From JBGVSA01 sp047605765 (GTDB taxonomy: Bacteria; Pseudomonadota; Gammaproteobacteria; Burkholderiales; Rhodocyclaceae): a stretch of 24,515 nt of DNA. Below the pieces are notes generated by a model. The model was not told the origin of the DNA. It did no database searches and saw only the letters and a list, made by a program, of their open reading frames with translations. How positions within the stretch are numbered: the stretch's first letter is position 1; each line of letters begins with the position of its first letter. The DNA is taken from the NCBI GenBank assembly GCA_047605765.1, contig JASGFB010000075.1:1-24515 (forward strand), in the 5' to 3' direction. This document shows positions 1 through 7,533 of the stretch, piece by piece. The position numbers and the translations under genes are program-made.

Positions 1-1
1 C

Positions 2-3000
2 CCCACCAGCAACTACCTCATCGAAACCGACCCACGCTTTACCAACCGTCAGCAGTGGGTCAGCTCCGACAGCATGCTGGCCGTCATGCAGTACGACCCC
101 AAGCTGGTCACCAAGCGGCTCGGCGACGGCTTCTACGAGCAAACGCTGGTTCGCCAGCAGGTCTCGCAGCTCACCGGTCAGCGCTTCCTTGCCAACTACA
201 GCAACGATGAAGAGCAGTACCGCGCGTTGCTGGGCAACGGGGCCACCTTTGCCCAGCAACACGGTCTGGTGCCGGGCGTGGCCCTGTCGGCCGAACAGAT
301 GGCCTTGCTGACCAGCGACATCGTCTGGCTGGTTGAACAACGCGTATCGATGCGCGACGGGACAAGCGCCACCGTCCTCGTTCCGCAAGTGTATGCGCGC
401 GTCAAACCTGGCGACATCGACGGCAGCGGCGCGCTGTTCGCCGCGCGTGACGTGCAACTGAACATCAAGAACGAAATCGCCAACAGTGGCACCCTGGCCG
501 CGCGCAATTACTTCGGCGCTGCCGCCGAGGACATCAAGCAGAGCGGTGGCCGCATCAACGCGAGCATCGTCGACCTCAAGGCGCGCAACGACATCAAGCA
601 CGAGGGCGGGCTCATCGGCGCCGACAAAGCCGTATCGCTCGACGCCACGCGCAACGTCACCATCGCTTCGCAGACCGCCACGGCCAGCAATGGGCAGGGC
701 AGCAACACCGCCGTCAGCCGCGTGGCGCGGGTGCAGGTCGGGGCGAAGGGGGCACAAGGCGAAGCCGAATCGTCGGCCCTCATCATTCGCGCGGGTAACG
801 ACATCAAGCTCGCTGGGGCCAGCATCAACAATGCCGGTAAGACAGGCCTGACCCAACTCATCGCAGGCAACGACATCGACATCAACACCGTGACGGTGTC
901 GAGCGAGCGGAAATTCGGCGCACTGGGCGACCGCAATCACCTTCAGGACAGAACCAGCGCCGAGCTGGGTAGCGCCATCACGGGCGATGGCAATATCGTC
1001 CTGAACGCCAAGAACGACCTCAACGCGCGCGGTGCCACGGTGATGGCCAAGGGGGCGATCGCCGCCCACGCCGGCCATGACGTCAACATCACAGGCAGCC
1101 AGTCAAGCTACAGCGTCGATACGGCCAGCCATGGCCTGAGCCGGGGCTTGCTGTCGAAAGGATCGGTCAGCACCCATTACGTGGCCGACGACACGTACGT
1201 GAACAGCAGCCGGTTCAGCGCCGGCACATCGCTGAGCGTGACGTCCGACCATGATGTCAACGTCATGGCTAGCGCACTGTCTGCTGGCGATACGGCCGTC
1301 GTGCGCGCCAAGAACGACGTCAGGATCGGCACGCAGACCGAAACACATCGTACAGCCGACGATTATCGCGAAAGCAAATCCGGCATCACCCTCAACATCA
1401 TGACCGGGGTGAACGACAGCAGTAAGCGCCTCGCGCAGCAGGGAAGCTCTGCCGCCACCAAACAGATCGGTAGTTCGGTCACCGGCAAGAATGTGTACGT
1501 TGATGCCGGGCGGGATGCCGTGCTCACGGCCAGCAATCTCATCGGTGACGAAGACGCTGGTGTGTGGGCCGGTCGCCATGTCGAACTCAAGGCCGCCTAT
1601 GAAGACACGCGCCTGACCAGCGCATCGCAAAGCAAGAGCAGCAACAAGAATATCCTCGGGGGCATCGCCCCGAGGCAGACCTTCTACGGCAAGAGCAGTG
1701 CCGACGAAGCCGGCCGCCAGAGTGGCACCCATGCCGTCACGACCATCATCTCGGCCAACAAGGGCCGGGTCACCGTGCGCGCCGGCACCGACCCGCAATA
1801 CGCCGACCAAAAACAAGGCCACCTCCTGACGGAGGGGGCCAACATACAGGGAGGCGAAGGGGTCAGCCTCAGAGCCCAGGCCCTCAAGCTGGGGGCCGTG
1901 CACAGTGATACGGCCAGCGCCTACACCAGCCACAGCAGGAGCTTTGCCGTCGGCGCGTCGCTGGCGGGCAGCATCGGCGGCGTGATAACCAGCATCTACG
2001 ACAACGTCGAAGCCGCCCGCAACACGGACAACGACCGCCTCAAAGGCGCGCTGGCCCTCAAGGCCGGGTATGACGCTTACAAGCTTCGCGGTGCCGGCAC
2101 GGGCTCGGCGCCCGTGGTCACCGATGCCATGGTGGGCACGGACAACATTAAGGCCGCCGACGTCAACAATGGTCGTGCCGACCCCAGCAGCGGCTCTGCC
2201 TTTGGTATTTCGGTGAGCATCACCTCATCGAACTCCAAGAGCAACAGCAACACTGCCAGCAGTACGGCGCGCGGCACCAACATCCAGGGCCGGGACATCG
2301 ACATCAAGGCCAGCGAAGGCGACATCGATGCCGTCGGCGCCAAGATCCAGGGGCGGGACGTTGCGCTCGATGCCAAAGGCAAGATCTATCTCGGCGCGGC
2401 CAGCAATACCGAAGACGTGCACAGCACCAACAAGGGTGGCAGCGCCGGCGTGGGCGTTACCTTTGGCGTTGGTCAGCAGAACGGCTTCAGCATCCAGCTC
2501 GGCGCCTCGCAAACCAAGGGGCGCGCCAACGGCTCGGCGGTCACTCACGACAACACCGTCATCGATGCTTCCAACCGTTTCACCCTCAAGAGTGGGGGCG
2601 ACACCACGCTGGATGGCGCACAGGTCACCGCCAAGACCATTCGCACCGACATCAAAGGCGCGCTGAACATCACCACGCGGCAGGACCTGAGCCAATACGA
2701 GAGCAAGCAGTCGAGCAGTGGCTTCCAGATCAGCCTGTGCATCCCACCCATCTGCTACGGCCAGATGGCGTCGGGCAGCGTCAGCTACGCCAAGAGCAAC
2801 ATCAACCACAACTACCAGAGCGCCACGGGGCAGAGCGGCTTCTTTGTCAGCGACGCATACGACATCAAGGTCGCTGGCGGCACCCACCTCGCAGGCGGCG
2901 CCATCGTCACCAAGGGCGACCTGGCCGACAGCACCTTCAGCACCGCCAGCATCTCGTATGAAGACCTCAACAACCATCAAAGCTCCAAGGTCAGCAGCAC

Positions 3001-4975
3001 CAGCATCAGCGCCGGCTATGGCGGCGGCAGCGCCATGGGCACCCTGGCCAGCAACGCCGCGGCCAACATTCTTGGGAACGCCGGCAAGCTCGACAACGGC
3101 CTGCTCGCCAGCAAGGGCAGCGGCAAGCAAAGCGGCACCACCCAAAGTGTGGTCGTCGGCAACATACAGCTCACCGGCACGGGCAATGAAGAGATCGATG
3201 CACAGAGTCGTCAGAACGCCGACGTTCTGACTTCGCGCGACCCAGATACCGCCAATGGCGCGCTGACCAAATCGCTGGCCCTGGCAGATGCCCAGAAGCT
3301 GCACAAAGAACTGCAAACCCAGCAAGACAACGCGCGCGCAGCCGCGTATGTCGGCCAAGTCACCACCAACGCGCTTGGCGACGTGGCGCAAGCGCGAGGC
3401 TGGGGTGAGGGCAGTTGGCAAAAGACCACGCTGCACGGCATGGCTGGCGTGCTCCAGGCAGCAGTGGCGGGCGGCAATTTGGGAGCCGGGCTGGTGGCAG
3501 GCGCGAGCAACGAACTGCTGGTCGGCCAGATGGCCGATTACATCAAGCAGCAGAACCCGGACATCAGCAAAGCTGACTTCGATGCGCTGATGAAAGCCGG
3601 CTCCAGCATGGTGGGGCTGGCGGCGGCTGCCATCGTATCTGGCGGCGATGCCCGTGATACGGCACTGGGGGCGAACGTGGCGCTTGTTGCCACGACCAAC
3701 AACTACCTGAAGCACCAGGAAATCAGCGAACTGTCCAGCGCCAAGCGTGCGTGCTCCGCAGGTGGCCAGCAGGCGTGTGGCGAGCAAAAGCGACTGGAGA
3801 ACTTAAGCGCTGAGCGCGATGCGAAATTGGAGTCGTGTCGTGGCAATAGCTCTTCGGAATGCAATCAAGCGCGACAAGAAGTGCGTAGCGCCTTCGCGGA
3901 GATCATGCGCAGTGGCGGCGTGGGGTTGGGCTCCGTCGATTATTTGAACTATCAGGAAGAGTCGCGTCGCACCGGAAACGAAGCTAAACATACGCTATCG
4001 TCATGGGGCTACGCCAAAGGTAAGGCCGTCGGATTTGCCAATCGCGTCATCGGCGATCCCGCCAAGACGTTCCTGAGCTTGGCCGAAAATCTGGGCTTGG
4101 CAGATGCAGCTCATGCGGGCGACGTCGCGGCACAAAATCGCCTTGATAAAAAGGGGCAAGCCTTTGGCGGGCTTATCGCCGCGCTGAGTAATCCTGATGT
4201 TTGGGGTCAAATGCCCCAAGGTATGCGCAATAAAATTGCAGACGCATACGAGAACGGCGACGCGTATGCACTGGGTCGAATGGATGGAGAAGTGCTTGGG
4301 TTCATAGCCACGCTTCCGTCGACTGGAGGAGCCTTTGCCGCGACTACCAAAGGGGTTAAAGTCGGAGAAAATATCGCAAAGCTGGGTAAGGCCGCTAACT
4401 CCACAGCGGAAGGGGTTCAGGCAACGCCAGGTATCGCGGGAAAGGTGAATCATGCTGACGCCATTGCAGATGATGGCGCCAAGGTGGCTACTAAATTAGG
4501 TCTTGGCACCGAAGCTGATGCACTTCATAGAATTGGACAAAATGCGACAGGTCCAGCCCTTGCTGCAAACAGGGGAAGAACAATCCCTTTACCAGGCGAG
4601 CCTGCCTTCGTTGGACCGTTACGGCCTGGGATTGACAGAGTCTTCAACCCCGCAGACTTCCCAGACGTTGCCGCAAGCATTAGCCAGAAACAAATGCGCC
4701 ACATAGCGGGCAGGCCGGAACTGACCGCCCGCGGTGGCGGCGGTTATTTGAATAGTCTGGACGATGCCCAAGCAGTGCTTGACGCTTATCGCTCCGGCAC
4801 TGCCCCAATACTTGGAAGGACATCACAAGGTTTCCCGGTCGTGAAGATGGAGAGCATCGTAGGCACAAACGTGAATGTCGGTGCCGGAATTAAGAGCCAG
4901 CCTACGTCTGTGTTCATGATTAAGGGAACTGCAAGTCCGAGTGTTGTGCCTTTGAACCCAAACTGGAAGCCATGA
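2..4975 (+). CDS. cdiA: CdiA/FhaB-family contact-dependent inhibition exoprotein, 3' part (5' end outside window)
   Basis: The reading frame is open from the first bases. It reads YLIETDPRFTNR before the first ATG at 74, a motif typical of the central part of CdiA/filamentous haemagglutinin proteins, so the start lies upstream. Much of the protein is FHA-type repeats (many N-D-I/V-x-I/L units) expected to form a secreted beta-helix exported by a CdiB-type partner not seen here. A pretoxin segment follows. The usual VENN motif appears replaced by TTNN (nt 3692-3703), and four cysteines lie just after it (about nt 3750-3870). The last ~100 residues are the toxin candidate, with RHIAGRPEL near the start, PTSVFMIKGT near the end and a terminus NPNWKP. 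The layout RHIxG ... T-x-V/F-x-I-K-G resembles BECR-fold ribonuclease toxins; this is inference from pattern. Its stop overlaps the immunity start (ATGA). Base composition is more AT-rich from about 3780 onward, as expected for an exchangeable tail. Confidence 0.9.
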   Translation, partial: PTSNYLIETDPRFTNRQQWVSSDSMLAVMQYDPKLVTKRLGDGFYEQTLVRQQVSQLTGQRFLANYSNDEEQYRALLGNGATFAQQHGLVPGVALSAEQMALLTSDIVWLVEQRVSMRDGTSATVLVPQVYARVKPGDIDGSGALFAARDVQLNIKNEIANSGTLAARNYFGAAAEDIKQSGGRINASIVDLKARNDIKHEGGLIGADKAVSLDATRNVTIASQTATASNGQGSNTAVSRVARVQVGAKGAQGEAESSALIIRAGNDIKLAGASINNAGKTGLTQLIAGNDIDINTVTVSSERKFGALGDRNHLQDRTSAELGSAITGDGNIVLNAKNDLNARGATVMAKGAIAAHAGHDVNITGSQSSYSVDTASHGLSRGLLSKGSVSTHYVADDTYVNSSRFSAGTSLSVTSDHDVNVMASALSAGDTAVVRAKNDVRIGTQTETHRTADDYRESKSGITLNIMTGVNDSSKRLAQQGSSAATKQIGSSVTGKNVYVDAGRDAVLTASNLIGDEDAGVWAGRHVELKAAYEDTRLTSASQSKSSNKNILGGIAPRQTFYGKSSADEAGRQSGTHAVTTIISANKGRVTVRAGTDPQYADQKQGHLLTEGANIQGGEGVSLRAQALKLGAVHSDTASAYTSHSRSFAVGASLAGSIGGVITSIYDNVEAARNTDNDRLKGALALKAGYDAYKLRGAGTGSAPVVTDAMVGTDNIKAADVNNGRADPSSGSAFGISVSITSSNSKSNSNTASSTARGTNIQGRDIDIKASEGDIDAVGAKIQGRDVALDAKGKIYLGAASNTEDVHSTNKGGSAGVGVTFGVGQQNGFSIQLGASQTKGRANGSAVTHDNTVIDASNRFTLKSGGDTTLDGAQVTAKTIRTDIKGALNITTRQDLSQYESKQSSSGFQISLCIPPICYGQMASGSVSYAKSNINHNYQSATGQSGFFVSDAYDIKVAGGTHLAGGAIVTKGDLADSTFSTASISYEDLNNHQSSKVSSTSISAGYGGGSAMGTLASNAAANILGNAGKLDNGLLASKGSGKQSGTTQSVVVGNIQLTGTGNEEIDAQSRQNADVLTSRDPDTANGALTKSLALADAQKLHKELQTQQDNARAAAYVGQVTTNALGDVAQARGWGEGSWQKTTLHGMAGVLQAAVAGGNLGAGLVAGASNELLVGQMADYIKQQNPDISKADFDALMKAGSSMVGLAAAAIVSGGDARDTALGANVALVATTNNYLKHQEISELSSAKRACSAGGQQACGEQKRLENLSAERDAKLESCRGNSSSECNQARQEVRSAFAEIMRSGGVGLGSVDYLNYQEESRRTGNEAKHTLSSWGYAKGKAVGFANRVIGDPAKTFLSLAENLGLADAAHAGDVAAQNRLDKKGQAFGGLIAALSNPDVWGQMPQGMRNKIADAYENGDAYALGRMDGEVLGFIATLPSTGGAFAATTKGVKVGENIAKLGKAANSTAEGVQATPGIAGKVNHADAIADDGAKVATKLGLGTEADALHRIGQNATGPALAANRGRTIPLPGEPAFVGPLRPGIDRVFNPADFPDVAASISQKQMRHIAGRPELTARGGGGYLNSLDDAQAVLDAYRSGTAPILGRTSQGFPVVKMESIVGTNVNVGAGIKSQPTSVFMIKGTASPSVVPLNPNWKP

Positions 4976-5283
4976 TGAGTGCCGTGCAAGACGTGAATGA
5001 ACAGAATCGAGTCGCCGTTACATTAATGCAGGCTCTTTGGGGAGTGATTTCCCCAAATTTCAGAATGGTTGCGTTGAGTGTTGAAAGGCCTGTTTGGCAA
5101 CTCCATTTCGTTCTTGAAAAAGAAGATCCTGTTGATCGGGAGGAGATAGAAGATTCAGTAGCGGAGTTTGATTCGCTTTTGGATAGCGGGGGCTGCAAAT
5201 TTGAAGTCAAGATTGAAGTGATCGCTATCGATTTACTGTGGCCGGATCAGTCCTTCTTCGTGGTATATCGCCGAAGGGAGTAG
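4972..5283 (+). CDS. cdiI: Probable CDI immunity protein for the adjacent toxin tail
   Basis: This 103-residue protein starts inside the cdiA stop (ATGATGA; a second ATG at 4975 is an equally possible start). That is the normal toxin-immunity coupling in CDI loci. It is acidic and has no signal peptide or membrane segment, as expected for a cytoplasmic protein that binds and blocks the toxin. Visible features are a segment SPNFRMVALSVE, a hydrophobic WQLHFVLEKE strand and a strongly acidic REEIEDSVAEFD helix. I have a general memory of small proteins with this layout next to polymorphic toxins but cannot name a family. Its TAG stop lies inside the 21-nt seam repeat that begins the first orphan cassette, and I see no terminator between the two. 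The role rests mainly on position. Confidence 0.75.
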   Translation: MMSAVQDVNEQNRVAVTLMQALWGVISPNFRMVALSVERPVWQLHFVLEKEDPVDREEIEDSVAEFDSLLDSGGCKFEVKIEVIAIDLLWPDQSFFVVYRRRE

Positions 5284-5300
5284 CGGCAAACACTGCAGAG
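5280..5300 (+). repeat. Cassette seam repeat, copy 1
   Basis: This 21-nt stretch matches 6113-6133 at 19 of 21 positions, with core GCGGCAAACA. Both copies encode V-A-A-N-(T/S)-A-E in the frame of the displaced toxin tail. It marks where orphan cassette 1 joins cdiI and is a candidate site of homologous recombination during tail exchange. Confidence 0.65.
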
Positions 5301-5747
5301 AAATTTACTGAGCTGCTTCAAGGGGTATCCAAGGCAGACGCTAGGGCGTTCTTGCGTAGCGCAGAGAGTGGCTTAACTGACGCGCAAGCCTCTGCGGCAC
5401 TCAAACAACTGAGTAAGGGGCGTGTGGATTCAGTGTCGATGCGGACGGTGAGCGCTACCGGAGATTTGCGCTTGTATCTCGAAAGGGCCGGAGCAGAAAG
5501 TGGATTTCAAAGACTCTCTTTCCGTATCGCGCCGGACGGGTCTGTTCAGAGAATGGTTCAGGCTGCGTTTGATGACGCTGCCACCCTTGTGCGTCAGCGC
5601 CCTGGCGCAGCGAAAAATAATCTCTACGACGGGAAAAAATGTGCGTTCTTAAACAAGCGTTGCTGGCTGATCAACACTCAATTGCTCTTTTGCGAGAAGG
5701 CTTGCAAGTGGGCTTTGTTGAAGAACTTGTTACTCCTAGGGATGTAG
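5280..5747 (+). pseudogene. Orphan CdiA C-terminal toxin tail 1 (displaced fragment)
   Basis: The frame beginning VAANTAEKF has no convincing start codon or ribosome site of its own; an upstream GTG at 5238 lies within cdiI. About 115 residues look like a toxin tail: a helical section rich in A, D and K, then SATGDLRLYLERAG, FQRLSFRIAPDG and RMVQAAFDDAATLV. This end-on layout is familiar from CDI and polymorphic toxins, but I cannot name the family. At nt 5634-5639 a run of six A follows GGG. In the present frame translation continues to 5747, overlapping the immunity gene by more than 100 nt and giving an implausible Cys/Leu-rich end. With one A fewer the frame would stop at TAA 5650-5652, just inside the immunity gene. 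Silent unless recombined onto cdiA (inference). Confidence 0.65.
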
Positions 5748-5986
5748 CTTCGATTCTTAACAGATATTTGCATGGCGACCTTACTGATAGCCAGTTGCAG
5801 GAGTGGGCTGATTGTTTGGTGTCGTGCGACGCGTATGTCAGCCCAGATTGGCAGAATGATGTCTCTGCCGACTTTTATGAACCTATGTGGGATGCTCTGC
5901 AGCAGTTGGCGTCCCCTGAGATTGATGGGGTCATTACCACTGAGAAAGTTGAGCGATTTGTTAAGGAATTAGAGCAGATGAAATAG
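5639..5986 (+). CDS. Orphan immunity protein 1
   Basis: This 115-residue, acidic, largely helical protein has no signal peptide or membrane segment. The N-terminal part (HSIALLREGLQVGF) is followed by RYLHGDLTDSQLQEWADCL and a closing helix with SPEIDGVITTEKVERFVKEL. The start lies at the 3' end of the orphan toxin tail 1 homology (GGGAAAAAATG), and a rho-independent-type hairpin follows the stop by about 25 nt. The pattern 'toxin tail, overlapping small acidic gene, terminator' supports an immunity role. The reading frame is intact, so it could protect against siblings carrying the matching toxin. Family not recognised with certainty. Confidence 0.65.
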   Translation: MCVLKQALLADQHSIALLREGLQVGFVEELVTPRDVASILNRYLHGDLTDSQLQEWADCLVSCDAYVSPDWQNDVSADFYEPMWDALQQLASPEIDGVITTEKVERFVKELEQMK

Positions 5987-6007
5987 GTTCGTAAGCGGTT
6001 TCGCACT

Positions 6008-6056
6008 ACAAAAGCCCTACCCGCCCGCTGTGCTGTGGGTCGGTGGGGCTTCTTCT
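6008..6056 (+). terminator. Terminator hairpin after orphan cassette 1
   Basis: The left arm AGCCCTACCCGCCCGC (6013-6028) pairs imperfectly with GTGGGTCGGTGGGGCTT (6035-6051), and TCTTCT follows. It is nearly the same sequence as the hairpin at 6986-7034, so the two cassettes carry related 3' ends. Confidence 0.7.
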
Positions 6057-6112
6057 GTGCGTAGAGTTGGCTGTGCGGCCTGCGGGTATGATTGGCCGCG
6101 GTGGAGTGCGGT

Positions 6113-6133
6113 GTTGCGGCAAACAGTGCAGAG
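6113..6133 (+). repeat. Cassette seam repeat, copy 2
   Basis: This is the second copy of the 21-nt seam (19/21 identical to 5280-5300). It encodes V-A-A-N-S-A-E and immediately precedes orphan toxin tail 2. Sequence upstream of the two copies is not obviously similar beyond a few bases. Confidence 0.65.
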
Positions 6134-6567
6134 TTTCCGACTGGGTTGGCTTGTCGGATTGACCTTCCGGAGAATTTGGCCGGCCCAGATGGTTTTACGA
6201 AGCCTGGCCAGCTAAGCGGAACGCATAATTTGTCTAATTCCACAGCAGCGCTTGATGCAAAAGGCGCGTCGTATTTACTTACACCGACAGGCACAACGGG
6301 TATCTCTGATCTGAAGTACACCTATACCAACCCTGCAACGGGGAAGGCTTTGTCCGGCTCGAAAACGGTGTACGACTCTGCCGTGTTTAGCGACCAGAAA
6401 ATGTTGGATCTTTCAATGAGTGCAGTACAGAAGGGGTGAAGCAGCTACCTGCAAAGCACGACAAAGACGAATAGTTTTGACGTGTCTTCGGGAGGGATTT
6501 CCGTACCTACATCAACTTTGATAAGTACGGGAGCCCATATGTTGGAAACATTCACCCGATCAGGTAG
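6113..6567 (+). pseudogene. Orphan CdiA C-terminal toxin tail 2, inactivated
   Basis: The frame from VAANSAEFPTG runs through LSGTHNLSN, GTTGISDLKYTY and VFSDQKMLDLSMSAVQKG, and then meets TGA at 6437-6439. The same frame continues sensibly after the stop (SSYLQSTTKTNSFDVSSGG), so the TGA looks like a mutated TGG. Near 6497-6500 the frame shifts by one, and the real end then reads FRTYINFDKYG, YVGNIHPIR and TAG at 6565-6567. The shift fits loss of 1 or 4 nt. So at least two inactivating lesions separate this tail from a working toxin, apart from its lack of a start. The ending F-R-T-Y-I-N ... G-N-I-H-P-I-R is one I associate with CDI toxin tails; the family name is not certain. Confidence 0.75.
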
Positions 6568-6574
6568 AGAAGAT

Positions 6575-6982
6575 ATGCAAAATTATTACCAACAAGCCTT
6601 CGGGGAATTTGATCCGCAAAATGATGAGTTCGTGGCAGTCAAGTTTGCTCTTAGCGTCTTAGTAATGGACGGACGCTTTGGCGAGCTTGCAGACCTGCTG
6701 ACTGATGGTCATGCAATCGGCGCTTTGGAAGGCGTTCCGGGATGGAGTCTTGAACGGCGTGACTCGGGGCCGTCTAGCGATATGCCGGGCTATGCTGACT
6801 GGCCTGTGGGCAAAAGTTTCAGGGCCTATGTCAATCCCAATGAGTTCACACTTAATCGCCCGGAAATTTTTATGGATACTGAGGCGTTTCATAGCTACGT
6901 ACGTAAGATTCTTGCGGCATCTACTCCATCAAATTGCCCCCTTCCTGATGAGCTGATGCGTATTCGTTCCCTGATTGTTTAA
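6575..6982 (+). CDS. Orphan immunity protein 2
   Basis: This 135-residue acidic soluble protein starts at ATG 6575, preceded by AGAGAAG, 7 nt after the toxin-tail stop at 6565-6567. The open frame extends further upstream only because it passes through the frameshifted toxin tail. Visible segments are FDPQNDEFVAVKFALSVLV, a central G-W-S-L-E-R-R, WPVGKSFRAYVNP and a closing DTEAFHSYVRKIL helix. The frame is complete although the partner toxin is broken, so any remaining benefit would be protection against neighbours (inference). A terminator hairpin follows immediately. Family not recognised. Confidence 0.7.
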   Translation: MQNYYQQAFGEFDPQNDEFVAVKFALSVLVMDGRFGELADLLTDGHAIGALEGVPGWSLERRDSGPSSDMPGYADWPVGKSFRAYVNPNEFTLNRPEIFMDTEAFHSYVRKILAASTPSNCPLPDELMRIRSLIV

Positions 6983-6985
6983 AAA

Positions 6986-7034
6986 CAAAAAGCCCCACCC
7001 CCGCTGTTGCTGCGGGTCGGTGGGGCTTCTTCTT
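6986..7034 (+). terminator. Terminator hairpin after orphan cassette 2
   Basis: AGCCCCACCCCCGC (6991-7004) pairs with GCGGGTCGGTGGGGCT (from 7012), followed by TCTTCTTT and preceded by an A-rich run. It is near-identical to the hairpin at 6008-6056. Confidence 0.8.
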
Positions 7035-7128
7035 TAGCTGCTGTTGTTCGTTGCGCGCTGCCGTTCGCTACCCTGTATTGACCCAGTAAAGACCTGCTCA
7101 CGTCATAATCGATGAAAGGACGATGAGC

Positions 7129-7224
7129 ATGAAAATGGAAGAGGACATCAAACGATGGACAGCCAAGCGTAAAAGCGCGCTGGTGCTGGACATCATCCAG
7201 GGCAAGACCACGGTGGCGGAGGCC
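7129..7224 (+). mobile_element. IS3-family OrfA remnant (N-terminal ~32 codons)
   Basis: ATG at 7129, after AAAGGA, opens a frame reading MKMEEDIKRWTAKRKSALVL and then DIIQGKTTVAEA. This is the start of a helix-turn-helix OrfA transposase protein of an IS3-type element (a DUF1153-like start, from memory). Homology stops abruptly at about 7224, so only the 5' end survives. The preceding bases (about 7074-7128) may include the element's left end, but I cannot define its inverted repeat without a second end. Confidence 0.7.
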
Positions 7225-7225
7225 A

Positions 7226-7345
7226 GGATATTAACGATTTTCCTGCTCGTAGTTTCTGTGCATAGGCTGCTGGCGTGAGTCCGCCGAGTGCCCGTTTGGG
7301 GTGCTGCTCGTTGTATTCCTTACGCCACGCTTCAATCACGACTCG
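7226..7345 (-). mobile_element. IS3-family OrfB transposase C-terminal remnant
   Basis: Read on the minus strand this gives IEAWRKEYNEQHPKRALGGL followed by TPAAYAQKL, the standard C-terminal end of IS3-family OrfB integrases. The upstream catalytic DDE part is missing; homology begins abruptly near 7345 and runs to about 7226, where it abuts the oppositely oriented OrfA scrap. Non-functional relic. Confidence 0.8.
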
Positions 7346-7406
7346 GCCGCCGTTGTTGGCTCACTTTCGCCCTTGCTTGCGGTGCCCCCGAGATGGCTGT
7401 GCCCCC

Positions 7407-7435
7407 TTGACAATGCCATGGAGGCATACCTCAGG
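7407..7435 (+). promoter_or_regulatory. Possible promoter/operator upstream of the MFS gene
   Basis: A perfect TTGACA (7407-7412) is followed at once by the inverted repeat ATGCC-N5-GGCAT (7413-7427). No good -10 element lies at the right distance. In the rest of 7346-7533 I see no gene. Confidence 0.2.
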
Positions 7436-7533
7436 ATGAAGTCTGGTGACGTCAGGTTTCGCATGGTCCTGACCATGGGGCATCAGTACGTCGCCACCTG
7501 ACCAACGTCCTGTTCGCCCCACCAAGAATCCTG

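Noticed and set aside
2225..3787. 520-residue minus-strand frame inside cdiA
   Set aside because: It is antisense to a continuous FHA-repeat reading frame, with no ribosome site or recognisable domain.
6482..6574. N-terminal extension of orphan immunity protein 2 (upstream start at 6482)
   Set aside because: This stretch encodes the C-terminus of the toxin tail in another frame. ATG 6575 has its own ribosome site right after the toxin stop.
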